Assembly (NCBI GenBank): GCA_033675265.1
Contig: JAUJYZ010001547.1
Location: 1 to 64,000 of the forward strand
Length of the DNA: 64,000 nucleotides
Source: Actinostola sp. cb2023
Lineage: Eukaryota; Cnidaria; Anthozoa; Actiniaria; Actinostolidae
Direction of reading: 5' to 3'
A model generated the notes under the pieces. It worked only from the letters and a program-made list of their open reading frames with translations. It was not told the DNA's origin and searched no databases. Position 1 is the stretch's first letter. Every line of letters begins with the position of its first letter. The translations under genes were made by a program, and so were the position numbers. Shown piece by piece: positions 32,352-43,650 of the stretch.

Positions 32352-34573
32352 TCAAAAATTAGTGCCTGCTCGTGAATAAAAGAAAGAAAAATTAATATGG
32401 TATTTCGCCACTAATAATATATAATTTAAGCAATTTTTGTTTTCAATATCTCCGAGTTCACCATACAATACATTACTTTTTGTTATAACTACATTTTGGC
32501 TACATTTAGTTTTCCACCACCCTACAAACAGCCTCCAGAAATGTTGAACTAAAGGACATTCCCAAAACATATGCTCTAGCGTATGCTGTTTTTCTTTGCA
32601 AGAAAGACAGATGTTTGAGTGAGTTAAGCTCGGAAAGTTTTGTATTTTTAGTTCTTTTGAAAGGGAGTTGAAATACTTTTTGTAGGTTATCGGGACTAAT
32701 ACCGTTGTTAAGAATTATGGTTTTTGCAGTAGGTGGACGAAATGAATTTTTGAGTATGGCGGTGTAAACAGAACGGGTGGAGACTTCAATTGGCAAATTG
32801 TCGGCATTGTAAACGGTTGCCGGTGTACCTTCTTTAACTTCTGTTTTTCCAATCTGTGGGAATGGCACATTTAATTCCGAGGAGAAGGGGAAATGGAGTT
32901 TGGAGATTATATTTATTTTGAAATTCGTTATGAGTTCTAATTAATAGTCGCACATTCTCGTTGAGGAGATCTTTGAAACATACGCTTTTTCGACCCATTT
33001 TGCATAACAAATTGACTTCCCATTTATTAAAATGTTTTTGTTGTTTTCTGAAAACAGGTCCAATTTATCCTTTATTATCAAGTGCCTTGATTCTTGCCAG
33101 TAGAAAAGTAGATTTGAGTAGAAGGTAGGAAGTCCACTAAGATCATAGTTACCAGTTAACTGCAAGAAATTTAAGCCACCATGGTGTTGACACAGCTCTT
33201 CCGGGATGAATTTCTAGGATGCGTTAGAGTTTGACATCAAGCGATTAAGTCATGTTATTTTTAAAGCCTTCTCCATTATAGTGCAATCTATCATCTTTAA
33301 TCCTCCGTCTTTTTTCTCGCCTATTATCGTAGTTTGTTTTATTTTCGGTGGTTTATTTGTCCAGATAAAGTTAAAAATTATACTATTGATTTTTTGTATT
33401 ATCTCTTTTGGAACTGCGAGTACGGAACTATTGTATATCAATTTTGATAAACAATTTTGATAATTGCAATTCTTCCTAGTAGCGTCAGTTTCCTTCTTTC
33501 CCACGAATTTAATATTTTTTCTAGGTTTTTTAGTTTTTGTTCAAAATTTAACCTCGTTTCTTCATCATCATACGAGAAAGAGATGCCCAAAGCGTTGATT
33601 GTTTTTTTTTGGTCAATTTTAAACTGAAATGCGTGTCATTACGTTTTCTCCAAGAACCAATCTACATTGCCTCAGTTTTTTGAGTATATATTAATTTCCA
33701 GCCCGGAACAGCTGCCAAAGTCTTTTAGAGTCTCAAGGAGTGTTCAACGGACTTTTCGTTTTGTAAAAATACTGTTGTGTCGTCTGCATATTGCGATAAT
33801 TTTATTTCTTTAGAGCCTACATGGATTCCTTGTATTCTTGGGTCATGTGTAACTTGTCGTGCAAGCAGTTCAATGCATATAACAAAGAGGATGCCTGATA
33901 GGGGATATCCTTGTCTTACTCGTCGTTGGAGCTGGAAAAAATTAGAGGCATAGACATTGTTGATCACGCAACTTGAAACGTCACTATAAAATGTTTTCAC
34001 TCATTGTAAGATATCAGGTCCCAAATTAAAAGTTTTTAGAGCCTCGCACATGAAACTCCATTCTATAGTAGAAAAGGCTTTCCTGAAGTCCAAAATAAGC
34101 AGCTATTCCAGGTATATAAGTTCCGTATTTTGGTAAAAAGCATGATGTCCATAATCAATCGAATGTTTTCACTGATGTATCTGCCTTTGACATAGCCCGT
34201 CTGATCTGGGTTTATGATTTTCGGTAAAACGTTTTCGATCTCTTTGCGATGGTTTTGGTCGAAATCTTATATAGTTAGTGTTAAGTAATGAAATCGGTCT
34301 CCAGTTTTCTAGGACTGTTTTGCCTTTATTTGTCTTTGGAATTAAAGAGATGACACCTCGTCTTTGTGAAATCGACAACTTTCCATTTCTAAACGCGTAA
34401 TTAAAACTATTGATAATTTCAGTCTTGATTTCTGGCCAGAAGTATTGATAAAATTCAGTTGGTAAACCATCCCTGCCAGGAGATTTTCCTATTTTGTATT
34501 CTTTTAGCATACGTTTAATTTTAGTTTGAAAGTTGTTTTCATGAAACTGATTTGACACCCATGCACCTACCAA
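32352..34573 (-). pseudogene. L1/Tx1-like LINE ORF2 remnant, copy 1
   Basis: Read on the minus strand, broken frames follow the order of a non-LTR RT: SPGRDGLPTEFYQYFW and NWRPISLLN near 34.3-34.5 kb; PLSGILFVICIELLA and YADDTTVFL near 33.8-33.9 kb; then MGKKETDATRKN near 33.5 kb and the C-terminal MFWECPLVQHFW near 32.55 kb. At least five frameshifts or stops separate the blocks, and the N-terminal endonuclease is absent. A second copy lies at 54300-55949. The C-terminal end survives only in this copy. Confidence 0.85.
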
Positions 34574-34599
34574 TGTTTGATCGGCTACACCTCGCGTTC

Positions 34600-37330
34600 C
34601 AGACCTTTCTACAACTTACTAGCTTGAGAGCGTCTTCTCAGTGTTATGAAATCGAAGGAACTCTTTATTGTCGTGTTGTTTGATTTTTTCCGTGACTTCT
34701 CCAACTCATTAATAATACATATATGTACAAAGGAAATCACTCCCGTTTGAAAATATGATCTGAATTAAGTAGCATACAATTTTGTCATCTTTAACTTTGA
34801 ATTTCTCCAACTGGGAACGATTAAGAATTATTAGAGATATATCATCATCAAACACCGACTTGAAAATGTTACTGCTGAAAGTCTTTAATACTTCATGAGA
34901 TGAGGACAAAACAAAGCGAAACTGAAAATGTGATCTTAATTACCATACAATTCGGTCAACTTTAATATTGAGTTTCTTCAATAATTACTCATGAAGAAGA
35001 AGAAGAAGCTGCGCCTCTTCAAAACCATTTATCGGTGTTTTGAAATCGGAGGAAGAACGTACTCTTTCTCGTGTTGCATTTGATATTAAAATAACTTCTC
35101 GAACTCATTAATATTTAACAAATAGAAAACGTTTTCCGTGTGATATCGGAAAACGTTTTATATTTGTTTTGTAAAATAACGAGACCCGGCAAAGGTGAAT
35201 TAAAACAACTTTCAGTAGCCAAACCAAATGCTAAATTCTCCTAACATCAAAAATGGTTTGAACAGCCAATCAGCGATCGTTTTATATGAACAGAGCGCGA
35301 GCTTGTGTGATCAAGTAAAACACGGCAAAGCGTCAGTGCAGGTATTTCTCGATGCTGAATAGCTAAAACGATCTTAAAATAAAACGTTACGACTTCTGTA
35401 GAAATGGTATGTTTATTTCAATCAAATTCTCACTCTTTTAAGCAATTTAAAAAAATTACCAAAAAGCACTAAGACTAAGAGCTTGGGTTGCCTGTGGTTT
35501 ACATAGCCTCATGTAAACATAGTAGCTAACCAATCAGAGCGCGCGTTAGAATTGTGTTATTTTACAATTGGAAATATCCACCGTCTAGGAGGTCTGAAAA
35601 CGTGGTCTTAATTACCATGCAATTTGTTCAACTTTAAATTTGAATTTCTCCAACAGAATTATTCATGAATATATAGAAGCTGCACCTCGCCTTTCAAACC
35701 ACTTCTCGATGTTCTGAAATCGGCGGAAGAAGAACTCTTTCAGTAATTTCTGATCTCATGTTTGATAAATTACTTCTAAAATCTCTCAAGTTTATGTGCT
35801 TCGTTGACATTATTGTGATTGAGTAATGACGTCGTGAATTTTGTATTTTTGTATTTTTTATTTTTTTCAAGATTCGCCCATAAGGCAGGTGATTTTCTGA
35901 TTTTCTGATATCCATCTAAACTTTAAAAACAACTTATCGCACCCTGTATCTAGTAGGCCTACGAAATGGCGAAGAAAACCTATATAACTGTGTTTTAATT
36001 TCGAATCAACACGAATAATAAATTTGCTTATTTTGTTCCGCACATTGTCCTTTCATCACCGCCTGCTGAAACCGTATATATATTTCCGCTTCAAATACCT
36101 CAAACAAGTATACAATTGTGAAGGATTACTGGTGCAAAGTTTCAAGAGAAACCGCACGTTGGAAAATGCTCCACAAGCGACTGCAAATGTCCCACAAGCG
36201 ACTGCTAAATTTTAGTACAAAATACTGTAGTAGCACACATTGTCAGCGCTGACGTACAAATTTTAAAATAAGTTAGTAAATTTGAAACTATCATCTGAAA
36301 GCTTCATAATCACTCGCAACTTTAGTGCACGGTGCGGATTTTCTTGATACATGGCACCAGTATACGTAATCCTTCACACTCGTACACTTGTTTGAGGTAA
36401 TTTGAAGAAAATCCATCTTGGATTTTGGAAAATATAAGCATGTTCTCTGTAAATGGAAGTTGTTTCAAAATCGATTGTAACTCAACGAATGTTGTCTTTA
36501 TCACTCTAAAATTGTGCTTTTTATGAACATTAAGAGTACCTCATAAAAAATATCCGAAATCGGTTAACGTTTTAAAATGAGACCCATCGGAAACAGGAGC
36601 ACGCCATCTTAAGCCATTGAAGCATTCTAAGGCGACCAAAAAGTAACCCACATTGAAAAAAAATAGGTACATTATCCCCACTTTCTAAAGCTAGTGTCCT
36701 TGCTTTACACGATGGTTGATTGCATGTATCTTGCAATTTTTCTCTTTTTTTTGAGTTGCACATATTTAACATAAATGTCCAGAACACTGTTTTCTGTTTT
36801 CGTTCCAGCTAGCTCTGGAACGGGAGTTGCAGCTGATCAAATGTTGGTATAGGTAAGCTAGATTACGGTTATATTAATTACCCTACTGTTTTACTAACTT
36901 TTTTTTCGGATCAGGTTGATGCAGTTTCCAATGCGAAGTCGCTTGAACTGTCTGTTTTTAAAAACTCAGATGAAACAACAACATCATAATGTTCATGCTC
37001 GGCACAATATTCGACAACATCACCTGTTCCAAAACTATCAACATTGTCATCATTCGTAAGTGTCTGCATTAAGATTATGCATTATATATTGACGAGGTTT
37101 TCGTACAAAACGTATGGATTCCTATAACAAAAAGTTGAGGACAAAGGATGGAATTCCTTTGATAATACTGTAAAAAGTAGCAGAAAACAAAAGCTTTAGA
37201 TTCGTGTTCAAAGTTGCTAATAATGAAATATGCCGGGGTGTTACTAAAACCAGCAATGTAGTGATTAGTAACTAGTCACGGGATAATATTTTTAACAGGT
37301 TCATTTTGTTACCGTACATTTACTAAGAAA
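34600..37330. repeat. Dispersed repeat family R, copy 3
   Basis: Shares the ACCACTTCTCGATG and AAATCGGAGGAAGAACG blocks (near 34620, 35030, 35700), the CTGTATCTAGTAGGCCTACG block near 35945 and the GGATCAGGTTGATGCAGTTT block near 36905, followed by CAGATGAAACAACAACATCA. It corresponds to 56640-58310, which is shorter. No domain-bearing ORF was seen. Confidence 0.75.
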
Positions 37331-37460
37331 CAGCTAGCGTAGAAGGTTTCAATTTATATGGTATTCTGCAGATTTGGCTTGTCGGTACACACCACAGGTG
37401 GAAACCGGCTTGCTTGTTGGAGTCTGTGATTGAGACCTAAATTTGTTAAAGTCAGTTAGA

Positions 37461-37516
37461 CTTTTGCACTTTTGCACTTTTGCACTTTTGCACTTTTGCA
37501 CTTTTGCACTTTTGCA
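37461..37516. repeat. (TTTTGCAC)7 microsatellite
   Basis: Seven copies of an eight-base unit. The paralogous site at 58439-58470 has about four. The rest of 37331-38538 is intergenic sequence matching about 58300-60388, without a recognised gene. Confidence 0.92.
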
Positions 37517-38538
37517 ATCATGAGATAAGTTAGTAAGTTAGCGTGTCTTAGTCGTTTTGAGCCTGTCACTAACAGTCGTCACTGGTTCTTTTATGTCCCT
37601 CCAGTTCAGGTTAGTGAGTGTAGTGTGGAGAGCCGGACGAGAGATGAGACGGCTATTTTACGTGGTAATTCGAACCATGCGAAGGTCCGTCTAACAATTT
37701 GCTGATAGAAACAAAGCACCTTCTCTTCAATTCGTTTCAGACCCTGAATTAAGTGTTGGTCCCGCAAACAGACTGGTACTCACCCAACTGAGTACACCGA
37801 ATCTATATGTTACTTTTAGTTACTTAAAACATGTGCCTTAATGTCAAGTTCTACTGACACACGTCATTTCTGATCTCATTTTAATGGTTACCATAATTTA
37901 CAAAGTGACGACCGTTTTACAAAGTTAAGACAATAGAAACAGTTCAATGAGACAAATAGGGGATAATTACCCGGTTCAACAGCCTACTTCAAAATTGGAG
38001 GCAAAACATTCCTCATGATTGTAAGCTGCTCAGCTGCTATGGTCGCCTTTCATATGCAGCCCGAAAAAGTCCTCCATCGGTTGTAATTGCGCACTGAGAC
38101 AATATGAAATGCGGTATATAAGAACCTATTATTACTATTACTGTGATAAAAAAGAAATTAAACGAAACCAGTTTATAATGGTGACGTGAATAAAATTTTA
38201 ACTGATACTTAAGTTAGTGCCGATATATTAAAAAAATTGCATAGATTCAGAAAATGCTCGGTCCTTCTGCGGAATCCCTCCGTCAGCTTTTAGATCTGTT
38301 GGATTTAATTAATATTTGAGCCCTGATCGCATGTGAAGTTAATGCAAAAAAGTTAATGCAAAAAATGTATAAATAGTTTAATCAATGGTTTAAGAAATTA
38401 TCAGATCTCGTCGTCTCTGCCTGAAACAAAGCTTTCAAGCTAAAAATGCAGCAGACATTTCTGTCAACACGGACGACGCGCGCACGTACTGGACGAATAA
38501 TGTCCAAAACGACCGCCATCGACCAAGATTGTTGGTCA

Positions 38539-38768
38539 TCATGGTAGAGTTTTAGAGCAGATGAAAGGCTTTTTGTCGTCACATCGTTTAGCAAACCATA
38601 TCCCCTCATCTCCTGCTGCTACACAATTCTGGTTGGTGAGCAATGGAGTGAGATAACGGGACATCATTGAAGATGTATAGCCGTTCGTAGAAGTACCATC
38701 AGACCAAGAGAACGAGCTGCTGACAGTACGATTCATTCCAATCCATGCGATAGAGAGGTTGTACGTAG
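38539..38768 (-). CDS. Gene B last exon: C-terminal half of a C-type lectin domain
   Basis: The acceptor TTTGTGTTGCAG precedes 230 nt, phase 1 start, ending in TGA at 38541-38539. The residues include SIAWIGMNRT, SFSWSDGTS, NQNCVAAGDEGIWFAKRC and KKPFICSK, the WIG core, conserved cysteines and end of a CTLD. No EPN/QPD or WND calcium-sugar motif is seen, so classic mannose or galactose binding is doubtful. Its phase 1 start would fit the CTLD-N donor exactly. The nearest upstream exon on this strand, however, is LamG 2 (39808-40091), also phase 1. The copy at 60389-60618 has the same length and nearly the same sequence. Confidence 0.85.
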
Positions 38769-38831
38769 CTGCAACACAAACAGATACGTCTGTTGGAGTT
38801 TGAACAGTTTACTTTTATAACAAAACTAAAA

Positions 38832-39043
38832 CCAGCACCAGCACCAGCACCAGCACCAGCACCAGCACCAGCACCAGCACCAGCACCAGCACCAGCACCA
38901 GCACCGGCACCGGCACCAGCACCAGCACCAGCACCAGCACCAGCACCAGCACCAGCACCAGCACCAGCACCAGCACCAGCACCAGCACCAGCACCAGCAC
39001 CAGCACCAGCACCAGCACCAGCACCAGCACCAGCACCAGCACC
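38832..39043. repeat. (CCAGCA)n hexanucleotide microsatellite, about 35 units
   Basis: A nearly pure six-base repeat with two CGGCAC variants, in the intron between the CTLD-C and LamG 2 exons. The gene C copy has about 55 units. Long ORFs over it (Pro-Ala, Val-Leu, Cys-Trp) are artefacts of a six-base period. Confidence 0.95.
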
Positions 39044-39807
39044 ATAAAATCACCGCCCTCATCATCTTACATCATGTATCACTCGCAATATGTAGTTTTG
39101 ATATTATTCCCTCATCTGTTCATCACATTAATTATAACTTTTGTGAATTCGTCACAGAGTTAATGTTATAGAGAAAGGAAAATATAATCGTCCCTATCAG
39201 TAGACCTCTTTCGCATACATCAATGTTACCATTTCAGAACCCGATTCCTTTATGTATAACTACGTCTTATTGTCCGCCTTGTTAACGCATGAACAAATAC
39301 ATACATCGGTGCATGAGGACTCCGCTATAAACAGCAGTACTAGTGGGGATGATGGTCAAGAAGTTTGAAAATAACTGACCGCTTAAAATGTTCCAGAAAT
39401 TCGACCTGGTGGGTGTGATGACAAATACTGTAATCTCTAAAAGTACCAATACTAAATGGAAATTAGTCTCGTGACTAGTATGTCATACTTCAGATACTTT
39501 TATGTACTGGAAAGTTCCCTAAAAGTTAGCGACATGTACATAACTCTATCGGTGGTCGTTTTAGGTCTACACACCATAGTATGTGATGTTAACCTCTAGA
39601 AGTTACGACGAGCATCCCCACCAATTTTATATGGGAGTTCCCCCATCGACATTGGTATAGCAATACTTTGAACAAAACTTGCTAGTCTCACGAGCTTTGA
39701 AATGTTCCAACATTGATGCAAGCGTAAAAATGATTATTGCGTATTCTCCCCAGTTAGATCTCGCTGTGTGATCATCCACACCAACAACAAAGCATCAACG
39801 TACTCAC

Positions 39808-40091
39808 TCAGCGCCATATTTTCTTTGATTTCATCTGCACTCAGAGTCCTGTTGTACATCACTACGTCACTGATGTATCCCTTGAAGGATTTTGTCCTGG
39901 TTGTATCGGCAAATTTGTTCTTTTCCATTCCAAGCTGATAGTGTGTCTTGTTCAGGGTCGTAGATCCATCGAAGGCAGCATTGTTGAGTACACTCGACTT
40001 CAAGTCGCCATTTACAAAACATTTCAACTCTGTTTTTGATGGTGCAGTGGTCCAACTTATTGCAATGTGAGTCCACACTTTGTATTCAATG
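39808..40091 (-). CDS. Gene B LamG domain, second exon
   Basis: The exon is bounded by acceptor TTATTCAG and donor GTGAGT and is 284 nt, entering in phase 2 and leaving in phase 1. It reads VWTHIAISWTT, LKCFVNGDLKSS, HYQLGMEKN and FKGYISDVVMYNRTLSADEI, the typical second half of a LamG/pentraxin-like jelly-roll domain. Such domains bind glycans or matrix proteins outside the cell. Gene C has the same exon at 61699-61985 with one extra codon. Joining of exon 1 (AG) and this exon (C) restores a serine codon in frame. Confidence 0.88.
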
Positions 40092-40418
40092 CTGAATAAA
40101 TAAACATTAATTTCAACCTCTGAATCATCAATCATGCCTAGTGAGTATTTTATCTTCAACAATGCAGATCTTTGCTTTTGAAGTAGTGTTTAGTGAAGAA
40201 TATTTAAAAAATTAAGAATCAAAAACTTAATTAACCCCAATTATATTGTATTTTGATTCAGAAAGTCTGTGATGATCTTACTGGGGATTATCACTTTCAA
40301 ATTAATCGTCGAAAGTATTAAAATCCTGTAATTCTGGTCCACGTGCAAAACCACTAGTCAACCAAGAAACCAAAGTCAGTTTGTATCAATGTTATCAATT
40401 ATCGATGAATTAACCTAC

Positions 40419-40712
40419 CTAATCTTATCTGACGGCAGGAGTGATTTGCCAAGATTTGAGAAGATGAGAAATTTAATTTGCATGTAATTCCTTATCAACC
40501 ACAATTTAAATGACTGAACAGGACTCATGTCACTGAAGATTTCAACATAATCAGTCAACGGTCTATAAAGGCGGATCCATAGTGCTAAAGTGAATCCTAT
40601 GGAGGTTAGGGGTACTGCAGGCACATTGGCATATGCACGACCACCACTGAAGTACAGACCACGGCGTCCATCAATGATGTCATACTTGATTGTGCCAGAT
40701 TCAACAGTGAGT
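40419..40712 (-). CDS. Gene B LamG domain, first exon
   Basis: An acceptor (TTATTTCAATCAG) and donor GTAGGT bound 294 nt, phase 2 at both ends. The translation includes GRRGLYFSGGRAYANVP and SIGFTLALWIRLYR, the first strands of a LamG domain, and ends SLLPSDKIR. It splices in phase to 39808-40091. No matching copy is seen beside the gene C second LamG exon within the window. Confidence 0.85.
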
Positions 40713-40844
40713 CTGATTGAAATAAGAAAGACTTGTGAACTTGTGTTTTACTAATATAACAATTGCAATACCCTAGTTGCAGGGTTCTGAATCGGAGTTC
40801 TGAGATGTTGTGTCAGTTGTGGCGAGCCTAGCGTGGAATATATT

Positions 40845-42165
40845 TTTGGGGTTGGTTTAACCTGAGTTTCAGGCTCAAAGGGAAGGGAGAGGAGGAGGGG
40901 AAAGGAAAGGGAAGGGGAAAAGGTGAGCCTGACACCAATGCTATACAGAACCTGTTCCGCCCCTTATGACCTTCGTGAAGTTCCCCCACAATATTAGCCA
41001 ATAACAATTTCTTCCGGTTTGAAAATTGACGTGTCACAACTGTCAAAACTTGATGAATACAAGATATGTACAGTTTGATCACGTATCCCTACACTGTACT
41101 GGATTTGAAAGATTCAATTTCGATCGAAACAAAACTACTTGAAATAGAGAATAATGCCACATTCACTTTACCTTACAGCAGATTCAGGTTGAGCGTTTTA
41201 ACGGCGACATTTGTCGCGATCGTTGTGACAGTTTGAATGTTACGTTGTCAAGTGAAATGCCAGACGTTTCTCGCTGAAGGCGAAAAGTTATTTGTTTCTA
41301 AAGACTAAATAGCAAAGGAAGATATTGGATCTAGCTGGAAAGACCTTGTCGTCCGATTTGAGAATCGGTATCATTGACAAGATTGTGTTGCCGTTAGTTT
41401 TTCTCAAGAGATAAACATCTTTCGCCGGCTAATTTATAGCTTTGAATAGATTTTATGCAAAACAACCTTTCAGTGAATGTTTTTCGTATTGCATTTACAG
41501 CCGGAAAAACACATTTTTTGTAATAATTTTGGCCGTTTAATTTAATAGTTCAACGGTGTTTTCTAAGACAAACATCGTCCCCGCCACCTAGAAACGTCTG
41601 GGCATTTCACTTGACAACGTAACATTCAAACTGTCACAACGATCGCGACAAACGTCACCGTTAAACGCTCAACCTGAATCTGCTGTATATTTAAGATCCC
41701 GTAAACTGTAAGGAACCGCATTCTTTATAGTGTACATGTCAGTCTCGTTTCCTAACGGTCGCGTATAAATTCTATCAGGGGACGCGAACACGAGATAAAA
41801 TTTGTGAATCAGTAGTACTTCTAAAGTCTGTGCTCAAAGCTCCCTCACATTCGACTTTAGAAACATTATGTCTCTTCTTCGATGAGAGAAATAAAATATA
41901 TAAAAACTTCAAGCTAATTTGAAAATTCAAGATCGCTGCATCGACAGACAACGGATCAGATTTGCAATGTTGACTTCCGGTTATTACATTTCATTGTTCT
42001 TCGTCCAATCAGCGTTTCGCCCAAAATACGGGCGAACAACACAACTTCTGTGTAGGATTGGTGTCAGGCCCACCCTTTTCCCCTTACGCCCGCCCCAGTC
42101 CTCCTCTCCCCCTCCTCTTCCCCTTTGGGCCTGAAACTAAGGTTAGGGTTGGTTTAAATATCAAT
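40845..42165. repeat. Outer inverted repeat pair in gene B intron
   Basis: 40845-40955 (GGTTTAACCTGAGTTTCAGG, purine-rich stretch, GAGCCTGACACCAATGCTAT) and 42040-42165 are inverted copies with moderate divergence. They flank a second inverted-repeat element. The arrangement suggests a decayed foldback or TIR element hosting a MITE. Confidence 0.7.
41176..41685. mobile_element. 510-bp foldback MITE with TA target duplication
   Basis: CAGCAGATTCAGGTTGAGCG opens the left arm and its inverse closes the right arm. The arms are about 100-115 bp with few mismatches and include TCGCGATCGTTGTGACAGTT. TA flanks both sides (41174-41175 and 41686-41687), the target of Tc1/mariner-type transposases. No coding sequence inside. 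Confidence 0.85.
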
Positions 42166-42236
42166 TTGGCTTCATAGAATTTGACTGTGGAGCGTTTACA
42201 CCGAAATAAAAACATGAAAGAAGCAAAGGTGAATGG

Positions 42237-42237
<1 letters not shown>

Positions 42238-42307
<70 letters not shown>

Positions 42308-42331
42308 TACTACTATTATTACTACTATTAT
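42238..42331. repeat. (TTA)n microsatellite with TAC interruptions
   Basis: About 30 triplets, pure at first and then mixed with ACTACTACT. The remainder of 42166-43559 shows no gene. Confidence 0.92.
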
Positions 42332-42543
42332 CTTTTTTTATATATATATATTGCTTATATTATATTATTCACATTTATTGTTTGTATTTTAATATCATTA
42401 GTTAATTGTTATTGAACAATCCAAGCGATCATTTTAAATTTTGTAAATAAGGATTTTTATCTATTTTTCTATCTCTTATTTGTAATTTGTTTTGAGGAAT
42501 AAAGTTATTATTATTATTATTAAAAAAATAATTAAAAAAAACT

Positions 42544-42545
42544 AC

Positions 42546-42607
<62 letters not shown>
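42544..42607. repeat. (ATT)n microsatellite
   Basis: About 21 pure triplets, 210 bp from the previous one. Confidence 0.92.
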
Positions 42608-42612
<5 letters not shown>

Positions 42613-43559
42613 TTCACTTAGAATTTTAAAATGTGTGTTTTGGAAACAATGGCTAGAGCAGCTTTGCACTACTGCAGTCGTAAAATTAACCAAATTAATC
42701 ATGTTCATCATGTTCATGATCAGGACAAGACTGAGTTATCATGACTTTTCAACTGATATTAAAATCAAACTGTCAGTCGGATGTTAATACCATGATCACC
42801 TCGGTGTTCATTGTTCCACGAGGGATATTTAACATCGAACATCCCTCGCGAAAGCTCTAGGTTAAGTATCGCTCATAAAAAGTAATGAGGGAAATTTAGA
42901 CTAACTTTTTCTCATATTATATTTAGACTAAATACCCTCATTGTTATATATGAGGATACAAGTTAGTCCCTCATATACACCAGGTGTACACACAATCATT
43001 GGGACCCAAGAGCAAACCGAAGAGTAATTAATCGCTCTCTACTTGAGGTGACTCAAGCATTCAAGACGTGTGGGACATGTTATGCTTGATTGCGCGTGCG
43101 TTAACGATGTTCTGCATATCAAAACAGAAGGAAATCTACAAATACAAAGGATATTCTATTTCATTCATTTTGTTATTTTTCAGACAATGAAGTATTATAT
43201 TCTTTGGCAATTTCTCCGTTTTTCAGTATGCTCCACTTCGGCGTAACTGATCGACCATTTACCTTCAAGTACTCCTTACAAACTAATTTATACTCTTTCA
43301 TTGTGTAAATGAAACAAAGATGTACAGCATGAAGCATTTCCCAGAGTAGGATCTAGCTAATCAAGACTCTTCAGTTCACAAAACGCAATAACACTATCAA
43401 GTTACAAACTAGTACAATGGCACCTTCGGGATGATGGTGAATAAATGTCCCCTTAGCCTCAGGAGGGTTAATAGATAACCCTTCCTCGAATTCGGGATCA
43501 TTTAATCACTAATATCCCTCAGTGTCATATAGTATTACTTAATTATGATCATTTGATAT

Positions 43560-43650
43560 ATATAAATTACCCTATGTGACTTACTCTATTTTTGGATCAG
43601 GTTTATGTAGTTTCCAATGAGAAGTCGCTTGAACAGACGTGACTTATAAA
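43560..43650. repeat. Truncated end of dispersed repeat R at the minisatellite edge
   Basis: ATAAATTACCCTATGTGACT and GGATCAGGTTTATGTAGTTT with CAATGAGAAGTCGCTTGAAC match repeat R copies (for example 22855-22950). In those copies the next bases are CCAGAGCAAACAAAAACATC. Here they are TCAGAGCAAACAACAACGTC, the first minisatellite unit. Confidence 0.85.

Noticed and set aside
38793..39065. Pro-Ala, Val-Leu and Cys-Trp repeat proteins over the hexamer tract (also 60643-61035)
   Set aside because: Artefacts of a six-base microsatellite in an intron.
42181..42415. Poly-Leu and poly-Tyr ORFs (also 42429-42717)
   Set aside because: Triplet microsatellites.
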